Shown here piece after piece: positions 1 to 5,603 of a stretch of DNA of 5,671 nt. The position numbers and the translations under genes were made by a program. Within the stretch, counting starts at the first letter, position 1; every line of letters begins with the position of its first letter. The notes beneath the pieces were generated by a model, which worked only from the letters and a program-made list of their open reading frames with translations, ran no database searches and was not told the origin of the DNA. Source of the stretch: Clostridiales bacterium (GTDB lineage Bacteria > Bacillota > Clostridia > Christensenellales > CAG-1252); contig DMCI01000109.1 of NCBI GenBank assembly GCA_003445835.1, positions 1 to 5,671 on the forward strand, in the 5' to 3' direction.

Positions 1-1280
1 GGGATCGCCGCAGTCAAAAGCAACCCCACCAAACTCAAAACATAGGAAGCGGAAGCCAGCGGCACCACGACGACGTTCAAAAGGAATCCGACGAGGGTGA
101 TCCGCCCGAACACGACGGCGGAAACGGGGATCAGCGCGACGGTGGTGGCGATGGAAAGCGCCAACGCTTCGGCAAGTTTTTCCTTCATATGTTTGGCAAA
201 CGCCCTTCTTAAGGGCGAAGTCAAAGATTGCAGCCCGAAAATAGCGAGGAAACTCATTACGAAACTGAGATCAAACAGCAAAAGCGGTCTGGTGATCAAA
301 ACGAGTATCGCGGCAAAAGACAAGGACGAGAGCCCGTCGTACCGCATCCCGAAGTGAGAGGCGGCAAGTCCCAACGACACCATAATGACGGCGCGGAGGA
401 CCGACGGCGTAAAGCCGGAAAGATAAGCGTAAAACCCAAAGACGGGCAATAAGATCAACAGCGAAACGCCGTCTTTCAGTTTGAATCTGCGCAAAATAAA
501 CAGCAAAACGCCCGCAAGCACGCCGATATGCAATCCGCTGACGGCAAAAACGTGCGCGACGCCCACAGATCGCATAGCGGTTTTATCTTCTTCAAGCATA
601 TACTCGGTATCGCCAAACAAGGTGGCGTACGCAAACGCACCGGCGCGCTCGCCTTGGTTTTTTATCAAGATATTGCGGGCGGCGGTCTTGACGCGGTACG
701 CAAAAGGCGCCTTGCCTTCCGTTTGGGAAACGATCTCCGGATCGTCTATTTGGTATTTGCAACCTTTGCGATATTGCAACGCTTGCGCAAACGTGTTCAA
801 AGAAAGGGGTTTTATCGAAACGTCGCCCTTGACCGTCACGCGGTCACCGACGGAAAGCGGCTCCTTGGTTTCAAAAGCGATGCCGCCGCCGTACGACTTA
901 TCGATCTTTACTTTATCCGCCGTCACGCGATAGACGAAGCTCTCTTCCCCCTCTTCATCCTCCTCTGTGCGGACGGTCACTTGGGTCACGCGACAAGTTA
1001 CGGTGGCGTTCTTTCCTTTGAACCCGACGTCGTTCCTAACGTACAAAGCAAGGCTTGCGACGCCGTATCCGGCAAACAAAACGCCGACGAGAACGATTGC
1101 CGCAACGCGGTTTATCGTCTTTGTGAAAAACAGCGCAAAAGCACAAAAAGCCGCGACGACCCAAAGGATCGCCGCGACTGCTAAAGATACTTTTACGCAA
1201 AAGATACCGAGGATGAAAAAAGATGCGAAAAGAGGAAGATATCGAAGGTTAAATAGCCTGATCTCCGTCTTTTCACGCAT
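1..1280 (-). CDS. comEC: ComEC/Rec2 family competence protein, N-terminal part (runs off left edge)
   Basis: Inner-membrane channel that passes single-stranded DNA into the cytoplasm during natural transformation. The visible 426 residues read without interruption. Residues about 14-52 and 59-80 are hydrophobic membrane segments. Residues about 88-180 form the soluble OB-fold-like (DUF4131) domain, including the NTFAQALQYRKG stretch that matches the family's N..FDY..YL region. The Competence domain follows, with its hallmark GVAHVFAVSGLHIG at residues 240-253, then further membrane helices to the window edge. The C-terminal channel part, and the metallo-beta-lactamase-like domain if present, lie outside the window. 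The start is ATG at 1280, one base after the manA TGA; no in-frame start or Shine-Dalgarno sequence is seen upstream, so translation probably depends on coupling to manA. An acidic loop (TEEDEEGEE, residues 105-113) interrupts the OB-like domain. Identification is firm; whether the organism is competent cannot be told. Confidence 0.93.
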   Translation of the reverse strand, partial: MREKTEIRLFNLRYLPLFASFFILGIFCVKVSLAVAAILWVVAAFCAFALFFTKTINRVAAIVLVGVLFAGYGVASLALYVRNDVGFKGKNATVTCRVTQVTVRTEEDEEGEESFVYRVTADKVKIDKSYGGGIAFETKEPLSVGDRVTVKGDVSIKPLSLNTFAQALQYRKGCKYQIDDPEIVSQTEGKAPFAYRVKTAARNILIKNQGERAGAFAYATLFGDTEYMLEEDKTAMRSVGVAHVFAVSGLHIGVLAGVLLFILRRFKLKDGVSLLILLPVFGFYAYLSGFTPSVLRAVIMVSLGLAASHFGMRYDGLSSLSFAAILVLITRPLLLFDLSFVMSFLAIFGLQSLTSPLRRAFAKHMKEKLAEALALSIATTVALIPVSAVVFGRITLVGFLLNVVVVPLASASYVLSLVGLLLTAAI

Positions 1281-1281
1281 A

Positions 1282-2172
1282 TCAAACGCGTACCAAGACG
1301 GTTTTTGCTTCGCCCTTTACGGTAAACTTACCGTACCCGGCGGGGATAAAGACGGTATCGCCCTTTTGATAGGTCTTTCCTTCGACCGCAAAGCCGCCGT
1401 CCATAATGACGAAGGCGACGAAACTCGTTTTATCCGCAACGAAGCTTTGTTCACCCGAGATCGCAACGCTTTCGCAACTGAAGTACTCGCACGAAGTGCG
1501 TTTGTCGGGGGTATACGCCGTCAGTTTGCTGACTTTGACGCCCTTTTCGACGTGCAATTCACGCGGCTTGCCGTCCGCGCCCACTCTGCCGTAATCGTAC
1601 AAACGGTAAGTCAAATTGCTGTTTTGTTGCACTTCCGCGATCAAGACGCCCTTGCCGATGGCGTGCACGGTGCCCGCTTCGATAAAGAACCATTCGCCCG
1701 GTTTGACTGGGATAAAATGCAAAACTTCCTGCAAACGATTCTCCGCGATCAACGTGCGGAATTCTTCTTCCGTCACGTCACGATCGAACCCGACGTAAAG
1801 TCCCGCGCCCGGCTCCGCCTCAACGACGTACCACATCTCGGTCTTGCCGTAGCTGTTTTCGTTTTTGAGCGCGTATTCGTCGCTGGGGTGCACCTGAACG
1901 GACAAATTGTTCTTGGCGTCGATCAACTTGATGATCATCGGAAAACGCTCGAATTTATCGGCGTTTGTACCGATGAGCTCGCGGTGATTTTCAAAAAGAT
2001 CCGCAAGGTCAAAACTTTCCCCTTCAAACCCACTGGTGCCGTCTTTATGCGCGGCGAGTTCCCAACTTTCCGCCACGACGGTAAGATCGGTTTTTTTGTT
2101 AAATTCCGTCTTGAGCTTGCTGCCGCCCCAGATGTAATCTTTAAATGCCGGTATGGTCTTCGTAATTTTCAT
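1282..2172 (-). CDS. manA: Mannose-6-phosphate isomerase, class I (short Bacillota type)
   Basis: Cytoplasmic zinc enzyme interconverting mannose 6-phosphate and fructose 6-phosphate, linking mannose use to glycolysis and to mannose donors for glycans. The 296-residue protein is a double cupin of about the length seen in Bacillota (300-320). By family comparison the zinc ligands are Gln93 and His95 (SVQVHP), Glu112 (KTEMWY) and His170 (AGTVHAIG), and Arg190 in YRLYDYGR is the expected active-site arginine. The C-terminal half, about 215-296, is the second cupin-like domain. I chose ATG at 2172 rather than the in-frame TTG at 2187, because the Shine-Dalgarno sequence lies between them and because homologues begin at MKITKTIPAF or similar. 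It has its own promoter 20 bases upstream and is followed after one base by comEC, forming a two-gene unit. All catalytic residues are present. Confidence 0.95.
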   Translation of the reverse strand: MKITKTIPAFKDYIWGGSKLKTEFNKKTDLTVVAESWELAAHKDGTSGFEGESFDLADLFENHRELIGTNADKFERFPMIIKLIDAKNNLSVQVHPSDEYALKNENSYGKTEMWYVVEAEPGAGLYVGFDRDVTEEEFRTLIAENRLQEVLHFIPVKPGEWFFIEAGTVHAIGKGVLIAEVQQNSNLTYRLYDYGRVGADGKPRELHVEKGVKVSKLTAYTPDKRTSCEYFSCESVAISGEQSFVADKTSFVAFVIMDGGFAVEGKTYQKGDTVFIPAGYGKFTVKGEAKTVLVRV

Positions 2173-2176
2173 AAAT

Positions 2177-2184
2177 CCACCTCT
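2177..2184 (-). promoter_or_regulatory. Ribosome binding site of manA
   Basis: The minus strand reads AGAGGTGG here, ending four bases before ATG 2172; the AGAGG part sits seven bases away. It decides the start: an upstream TTG start at 2187 would put this site inside the coding sequence. Confidence 0.75.
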
Positions 2185-2192
2185 CAAAAAGC

Positions 2193-2221
2193 ATTATACT
2201 TTCTTTCGTTTTCGCTCGCAA
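2193..2221 (-). promoter_or_regulatory. Promoter for manA-comEC (vegetative sigma type)
   Basis: On the minus strand, a -35 box TTGCGA (2216-2221, 4 of 6) and a perfect -10 box TATAAT (2193-2198) are separated by exactly 17 bases, in the 54-bp gap after ade. Transcription should start near 2186, giving a leader of only about 14 bases that begins at the ribosome binding site. manA-comEC can therefore be expressed independently of ade. The small gap shows no hairpin terminator for ade, so read-through is also possible. Confidence 0.7.
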
Positions 2222-2226
2222 GCGTT

Positions 2227-4020
2227 TTAGTCCTTTACGACCAGATCCATAAAGGAAAACGTCCTGCAATCCACCAAGCCGCGATTCGTCAACCGGACTT
2301 CCGGCAGGCAGGCAAGCGGGATGATGCTCATCGTCATAAAGGGCGATGGGTGCTTGCACCCAAGTTCCTTCCAGGCGCGTTCCAGTCCTTTGACGAGTTT
2401 TTCCGTTTCCTCAAGCGACTTGTCGCTCATCAATCCCGCGATGGGAAGGGGGACCAGTCCGATCACTTTGCCGTCTTTGACGGCAACCGCGCCGCCTCCC
2501 GCGGCGATCAAGGCGTTTGCCGCGACGACCATATCTTCGTCGTTGGTACCGATCACAAACAGGTTGTGCGCGTCGTGCGCGACGGTTTGCGCAAGGGCTC
2601 CCGACGTAATGCCAAAGCCTTTTACGAAGCCGAAGCCCTTTTTGCCCGTGCCCTTATGGCGCTCGAACACGACCGCCTTCATCACGTCTTTTTGCGGGTC
2701 GGCCTGAATGCCTCCGTTTTTGACGGGAAGCGTTTCGACGACGTCCTTGGTAAAGGTCTTGGCGGGGATGATCTCAATGACGTGGACTTTGGCGACGTCG
2801 CCTTCCGCGGGGATCACAAAGTCCGACTTCCCAACGGGCGCAAGATGCACCGACGAGGTTGCGTCCGCGGGGTAAGTATACGGCTTTGCCGTATAAAGCG
2901 CCTTTCCGTCCTTGGCGACGAGGTCGCCGTCGATAAAGGTCGCCGCCACGCGGCAAGTTTTCAAGTCGGAAAGGAGGACCATATCGGCGCACTTAGAGGG
3001 CGTCACGGAACCGATCTCGTGATCCAACTTGAAGCATTGCGCAACGTTGATCGTAACCATTTGAATGGCGGTCACGGGGTCAATGCCCTCTTCCACTGCG
3101 CGACGTACCACGTGATCCAAATGCCCTACCCCGAGAAGGGTGGACGGATGGGCGTCGTCGGTGACCAAACAAGCAAAGCGGGAGTCTACTTCGTGCTTGG
3201 TAACGGCTTTTGCGACCTCTTTGAGGTCGTGCCAAGCGGAGCCTTCGCGCAACATCGCGTACATGCCGAGCCGCATCTTTTGCAAAGCGTCCTCTTCGCG
3301 GGTGGATTCGTGACAACATCTGACCCCCGCGGCGACGTAAGCGTTGAGCCCGCTGCCCGTTTCGGGGATGGAGTAGTGCCCCGTCACAGTCTTTTCCGCC
3401 TCCAGCGTCGCGCCGTTGATGGCGTGGGTTGTGGGATCACCCGAACAAACGCCGGGGAAGTTCATCATTTCACCGAGTCCGACGCATTCCTTCCACGTCA
3501 TAGTCTCTTTGACGTCCGCGGGCGTGATCTCCGCGCCGGTATCCTCAAATCCGGGGACGGCGGGAACGCAACTCGGCGTGGTCAACATTGCCTTTAACGG
3601 CGTCGTTTCGGCATCGGAGAGCATATATCGCACCCCTTTTAAGCCCAAAACGTTGCAAATTTCGTGCGGGTCCATAAAAATTCCGCTCGTTCCGTGCGGA
3701 ATGACCGCCTTTGCGTATTCCGATACGGTAAGCATCGAAGATTCCACGTGGATATGCCCGTCCAAAAAGGCGGGCGCCAAATACAACCCCGTCGCGTCGA
3801 CGACGACGGTCTTTTCACCGATACAATGCGCGGCGTCACCCACGAGGGCGATCCTGCCCTCCGCGACGGCCACGTCGATCCCTTCCGAGATCTCACGGGT
3901 GCAAACGTTTACGAGTTTTGCGTTTTTGATAACGAGATCGGCTTTTTCCTTGCCGCTTGCGACAAGCGAAAGTTTGACGGAACATTCCCAAAGCGGTTTT
4001 TTACAAAAATAATTGATCAT
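2227..4020 (-). CDS. ade: Adenine deaminase (AdeC/YerA family)
   Basis: Cytoplasmic metal-dependent amidohydrolase that converts adenine to hypoxanthine and ammonia in purine salvage. The protein has 597 residues, slightly longer than the B. subtilis enzyme. Residues about 25-85 form the N-terminal beta domain (KADLVIKNAKLVNV). The barrel carries the metal motif DGHIHVESS (His89, His91), PHGTSGIFMDPHE at 108-120, a probable bridging Glu184 in GEMMNFPGV, His215 in TGHYS, His237 in CHEST and the TDDAHP acidic pair at 288-289. The C-terminal domain typical of adenine deaminases follows, with ERHKGTGKKGFGFVKGFG at 453-470, TVAHDAHN at 479-486, GTNDEDM at 491-497 and PLPIAGLMSD at 524-533. This C-terminal domain separates it from other amidohydrolases. 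ATG 4020 is preceded by GGAGG at 8 bases. It follows the mtnN-luxS unit and would consume the adenine made by MtnN. Confidence 0.96.
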   Translation of the reverse strand: MINYFCKKPLWECSVKLSLVASGKEKADLVIKNAKLVNVCTREISEGIDVAVAEGRIALVGDAAHCIGEKTVVVDATGLYLAPAFLDGHIHVESSMLTVSEYAKAVIPHGTSGIFMDPHEICNVLGLKGVRYMLSDAETTPLKAMLTTPSCVPAVPGFEDTGAEITPADVKETMTWKECVGLGEMMNFPGVCSGDPTTHAINGATLEAEKTVTGHYSIPETGSGLNAYVAAGVRCCHESTREEDALQKMRLGMYAMLREGSAWHDLKEVAKAVTKHEVDSRFACLVTDDAHPSTLLGVGHLDHVVRRAVEEGIDPVTAIQMVTINVAQCFKLDHEIGSVTPSKCADMVLLSDLKTCRVAATFIDGDLVAKDGKALYTAKPYTYPADATSSVHLAPVGKSDFVIPAEGDVAKVHVIEIIPAKTFTKDVVETLPVKNGGIQADPQKDVMKAVVFERHKGTGKKGFGFVKGFGITSGALAQTVAHDAHNLFVIGTNDEDMVVAANALIAAGGGAVAVKDGKVIGLVPLPIAGLMSDKSLEETEKLVKGLERAWKELGCKHPSPFMTMSIIPLACLPEVRLTNRGLVDCRTFSFMDLVVKD

Positions 4021-4028
4021 ACCCCTCT

Positions 4029-4033
4029 CCTCC
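4029..4033 (-). promoter_or_regulatory. Ribosome binding site of ade
   Basis: Minus-strand GGAGG, eight bases before ATG 4020, within the purine-rich run CGGAGGAGAGGGGT. A strong site that fixes the ade start. Confidence 0.8.
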
Positions 4034-4053
4034 GATCGATTCGTCTTGGCTTC

Positions 4054-4083
4054 AGTTTACTCCATATGCGCGCGCACATGCAA
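4054..4083 (-). promoter_or_regulatory. Possible weak promoter for ade
   Basis: Minus-strand TTGCAT (4078-4083, 3 of 6) and TAAACT (4054-4059, 4 of 6) are 18 bases apart. This is the best pair I see between the luxS terminator and ade, and it places transcription start about 30 bases before the ade ribosome binding site. The match is poor; it rests mainly on ade needing a promoter downstream of the terminator at 4095-4133. Confidence 0.3.
4063..4082. other. 20-bp alternating pyrimidine-purine tract (Z-DNA-prone)
   Basis: Every base from 4063 to 4082 alternates pyrimidine and purine, with a GCGCGCGC core at 4068-4075 flanked by CATAT on one side and ACATGCA on the other. Such tracts are known to flip to left-handed Z-DNA under negative supercoiling. 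It fills most of the spacer of the candidate ade promoter. The pattern is directly visible; any effect is inference. Confidence 0.45.
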
Positions 4084-4094
4084 GCGAATTACGC

Positions 4095-4133
4095 AAAAAT
4101 AAAATCCCCCGAAACGATACGCCGAGGGATTTT
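4095..4133 (-). terminator. Intrinsic terminator of the mtnN-luxS transcript
   Basis: Eight-base perfect inverted repeat, AAAATCCC at 4101-4108 with GGGATTTT at 4126-4133, around a 17-base loop. On the minus strand the stem ends in ATTTT and continues ATTTTT (down to 4095), a typical U-rich tail. It lies about 130 bases after the luxS stop. The A/T-rich ends of the stem would also give a weak tail on the plus strand, so it may work both ways. Confidence 0.65.
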
Positions 4134-4156
4134 TCCGACAAAAAACGAGAGTTCCG

Positions 4157-4179
4157 TTTCCTGGCTTTTTTAGCAGGAA
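4157..4179. repeat. Small inverted repeat (hairpin) in the luxS-ade gap
   Basis: TTCCTG at 4158-4163 pairs with CAGGAA at 4174-4179, and inner CT/AG pairs can add to the stem with one bulged G. It lacks a U-tail on either strand, so it is not a terminator by itself. It may be an mRNA 3'-end structure in the luxS transcript. Confidence 0.35.
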
Positions 4180-4203
4180 GAGCAAATATGCAACAAGTGG
4201 AAC

Positions 4204-4235
4204 TTATTCACAAACGGTGGATAACCTGTGGAAAA
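4204..4235. other. Cluster of three DnaA-box-like 9-mers
   Basis: TTATTCACA at 4204-4212 (plus strand) fits the TTATNCACA consensus exactly. TTATCCACC (minus strand, 4216-4224) and TTTTCCACA (minus strand, 4227-4235) each differ from TTATCCACA at one base. The two minus-strand boxes lie in tandem 11-mers (4215-4225 and 4226-4236, 9 of 11 identical), so they face the same side of the helix; the first box is inverted. DnaA binds such 9-mers at origins and at secondary clusters that titrate DnaA or regulate genes. No clear AT-rich unwinding element or DnaA-trio repeat is seen beside it, so a regulatory or titration cluster is more likely than oriC itself. Confidence 0.6.
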
Positions 4236-4240
4236 CCGGG

Positions 4241-4259
4241 GCAAAACACAACATTTTGC
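4241..4259. repeat. Six-base-pair hairpin just after luxS
   Basis: GCAAAA at 4241-4246 and TTTTGC at 4254-4259 form a perfect inverted repeat with a 7-base loop. It begins seven bases after the luxS stop. On the minus strand it is followed by CCCC, not a T-run, so it is not a good terminator alone. Confidence 0.35.
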
Positions 4260-4265
4260 GAACAA

Positions 4266-4691
4266 TTAACCTTCAAGAACACGCAAATAGGAACAGATCT
4301 CGCGCTTTGCCCCCTCAAGGTCATGCTCCAAATAGTTACCGCATTCCGCTCTTTTTGCGCCGGGGACCTCGGCAAACTCCAAACAAACCTTCAGCGTCTC
4401 GATCAGCAACTTTTTCGCCTCGGCGTACGGGATCCCCTTCAGCAAAAGGTAACAACCCGTGCGACACCCCATCGGGCCGAAGTAAACGACTTTGTCCTTT
4501 TCCCTTCCGTTACGGATCGCGGTCGCAACGAGGTGCTCGATGGAATGAAGGGCGGGAACAGCAAGATAATCGCCGCCGTTGGGCGTTTTCATACGAAGGT
4601 CGTAAGTATAAATATCCCCCATCTGCTTGGAAAGGTAAAAACCGACGGGATGACAATCGTGATCGATCTTAAACGAATCTATCTTTTCCAT
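4266..4691 (-). CDS. luxS: S-ribosylhomocysteine lyase (AI-2 synthase)
   Basis: Cytoplasmic metalloenzyme that cleaves S-ribosylhomocysteine to homocysteine and 4,5-dihydroxy-2,3-pentanedione, the precursor of the AI-2 signal. It completes SAH detoxification after the nucleosidase. The 141 residues show the metal motif HSIEH (His49, His53, Glu52 in HxxEH), the catalytic cysteine Cys76 in FGPMGCRTG and the third metal ligand Cys117 in AECGNYLEHDLEGAKRE. It is slightly shorter than usual (about 150-160), with loss in the loop after residue 20 and at the C-terminus, but no key residue is missing. I chose ATG 4691 over GTG 4703, because GAGG lies six bases before it and homologues start at MEKI-SF. 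The start lies one base after the mtnN TAA, so the two genes are co-transcribed and probably translationally coupled. Methionine-cycle role is certain; active AI-2 signalling is not shown. Confidence 0.96.
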   Translation of the reverse strand: MEKIDSFKIDHDCHPVGFYLSKQMGDIYTYDLRMKTPNGGDYLAVPALHSIEHLVATAIRNGREKDKVVYFGPMGCRTGCYLLLKGIPYAEAKKLLIETLKVCLEFAEVPGAKRAECGNYLEHDLEGAKREICSYLRVLEG

Positions 4692-4692
4692 A

Positions 4693-5364
4693 TTATGCCT
4701 CACGGATCACCGCTAAAACGATATCGAACGCACGGCCGAAAGTGCGCTCTTTGGCAAGCTTAAAGTCTTCCGTCGCGCTGTCGTTTGCACCGTCAGAAAC
4801 GAGTTTAATCATTGTAAAAGGAACGTGCGCACGAGCGCAAGTAAGCGCAATACCCGCGCCTTCCATATCACAAATATTCGCCGAAAAATCCGTTTTTATC
4901 TTGTTGTTCAACGCAGGGTCGGCAACAAATTTATCTCCGCTGGCAAGACGCAAGACGGGCAGCTTGAAGCGCTCAAGCGATCTGACCATTTTTTGATCGG
5001 CAAGGATAAACGGATCGTCAATATCCGCAGGCGCGCCGAGAAGATGCCCAAACGCCGTAATATCACAATCGTAGTGAACGACGTCGCGGACGAGCGCGAT
5101 CGCCCCGCAAGAAGCGCCGTCGAGCGAGCCGACAAGCCCGAAGTTGACGATATAACGACAACCGAAACGACCTATCAAAAGCGCGGTCGCCGCAGAAGAC
5201 GCGATCTCGCCTATGCCGCATTTTGCAAGAAAAATCGTGCGGTCATATAATTCGTATTTACAAAACTCGATACCGGCAAGAACTTCGGAATCCACAAACT
5301 TTCCGAGCTTGGAAAGGAAGGGAACGTACTCCGATTCCATTGCCACCACAAAACCAACGTTCAT
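4693..5364 (-). CDS. mtnN: 5'-methylthioadenosine/S-adenosylhomocysteine nucleosidase
   Basis: Cytoplasmic hydrolase that removes adenine from SAH and 5'-methylthioadenosine. The 223-residue protein has the single nucleoside phosphorylase fold. The N-terminus NVGFVVAMESE places Glu12 exactly where E. coli MtnN has its catalytic Glu12. GIGEIASSAATALLI (50-64), HYDCDITAFG (97-106), SGDKFV (142-147), DMEGAGIA (166-173) with ribose-binding Glu168, and LVSDGAN (188-194) with catalytic Asp191 follow in family order. One departure is NFGLVGSLDG (74-83), where related enzymes usually have a GSAGG or GVAGG-like loop. The start ATG 5364 has GGAGGT seven bases upstream; extending to 5475 would run through the promoter. 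It is the first gene of the unit with luxS, which uses its other product. I am sure of the family and fairly sure of MTA/SAH specificity given luxS next door. Confidence 0.93.
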   Translation of the reverse strand: MNVGFVVAMESEYVPFLSKLGKFVDSEVLAGIEFCKYELYDRTIFLAKCGIGEIASSAATALLIGRFGCRYIVNFGLVGSLDGASCGAIALVRDVVHYDCDITAFGHLLGAPADIDDPFILADQKMVRSLERFKLPVLRLASGDKFVADPALNNKIKTDFSANICDMEGAGIALTCARAHVPFTMIKLVSDGANDSATEDFKLAKERTFGRAFDIVLAVIREA

Positions 5365-5371
5365 AGGCTTG

Positions 5372-5377
5372 ACCTCC
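5372..5377 (-). promoter_or_regulatory. Ribosome binding site of mtnN
   Basis: Minus-strand GGAGGT, seven bases before ATG 5364. A near-perfect site that fixes the mtnN start and rejects the longer frame starting at 5475. Confidence 0.85.
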
Positions 5378-5383
5378 GCTACT

Positions 5384-5412
5384 ATTATACCAAAGCGAAA
5401 CGCGTTAGGCAA
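5384..5412 (-). promoter_or_regulatory. Promoter for mtnN-luxS (vegetative sigma type)
   Basis: Minus-strand -35 box TTGCCT (5407-5412, 4 of 6), a 17-base spacer and a perfect -10 box TATAAT (5384-5389). The expected start near 5377-5378 leaves a leader of about 14 bases beginning at the ribosome binding site, too short for a SAM or SAH riboswitch. The parS site at 5427-5442 lies 14 bases upstream of the -35 box. Confidence 0.75.
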
Positions 5413-5420
5413 GGGGTTAA

Positions 5421-5456
5421 TAAAAAAGTTCCACGTGGAACACGCCTGCAGAGGCG
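5421..5456 (-). terminator. Possible terminator built on parS site 1
   Basis: On the minus strand a 5-bp GC-rich hairpin (CGCCT/AGGCG, 5443-5447 with 5452-5456) is followed at once by the parS palindrome, which can fold as GTTCC-ACGT-GGAAC, and then by TTTTTTATT. This looks like an intrinsic terminator placed just before the mtnN promoter. The stem is short, so function is uncertain. Confidence 0.35.
5427..5442. other. parS site 1 (ParB-binding palindrome)
   Basis: The 16-mer AGTTCCACGTGGAACA contains the perfect 14-bp palindrome GTTCCACGTGGAAC (5428-5441). It differs from the symmetric form TGTTCCACGTGGAACA at the first base only, and fits the known bacterial parS pattern with its invariant CACGTG core. 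ParB binds such sites, spreads along the DNA and loads SMC to segregate the origin region. It sits just upstream of the mtnN promoter. Confidence 0.85.
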
Positions 5457-5461
5457 CCCGT

Positions 5462-5566
5462 TTAAGGAACGGCAAAAGTACCGTCAGGCAACACGATGCA
5501 AAAGCGCACGATCAAAGCAACCAAAACGCCTCGGCAGCACAAATCAATCTTACAAAGTTCAACCAT
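5462..5566 (-). CDS. Doubtful 34-codon small reading frame
   Basis: ATG at 5566 to TAA at 5462 encodes 34 residues with a hydrophobic middle (CCRGVLVALIVRFCIVLP, about 10-27). The minus-strand AGGGATAAT before the ATG gives only a weak ribosome binding site (AGGG). The same bases could be part of a promoter (TTGAAA, 17 bases, TAATAT), which would make the message almost leaderless. I do not recognise the sequence. It lies between parS sites 1 and 2 and might be a small membrane peptide or chance; chance is more likely. Confidence 0.2.
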   Translation of the reverse strand: MVELCKIDLCCRGVLVALIVRFCIVLPDGTFAVP

Positions 5567-5603
5567 ATTATCCCTAAAATTCCGAATTTTCAAGAAGAAA
5601 AAC

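Noticed and set aside
528..1184. 218-codon open frame on the plus strand
   Set aside because: It is antisense to comEC, has no ribosome binding site that I can see, and has no family motif.
1430..1438. DnaA-box-like TTATCCGCA inside manA
   Set aside because: A single imperfect 9-mer in coding sequence without neighbours, as expected by chance.
2173..2187. Upstream TTG start for manA at 2187
   Set aside because: The ribosome binding site lies inside this extension, and the predicted transcription start is at about the same place.
3104..3119. CACGTG core inside ade
   Set aside because: The flanks do not match parS, and the bases encode the conserved LDHVVRR segment.
967..3597. Very long open frame (876 codons) on the plus strand
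   Set aside because: It lies antisense to comEC, manA and ade, all of which have clear family motifs. Its translation is rich in Arg, His and Phe and has no recognisable domain; it is a by-product of the codon bias of the opposite strand.
3739..3754. parS-like sequence TTCCACGTGGA inside ade
   Set aside because: Only 11 of 16 bases match, and the core encodes the invariant HVES part of the metal-binding motif, which explains it.
4021..4265. Purine or SAH riboswitch ahead of ade, or oriC itself
   Set aside because: I see no purine or SAH riboswitch core here. DnaA boxes are present, but no convincing AT-rich unwinding region or DnaA-trio run, so I do not call oriC.
5365..5475. Longer mtnN frame starting at 5475
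   Set aside because: The extension covers the promoter, the ribosome binding site and a parS site, and its residues do not resemble the family N-terminus.
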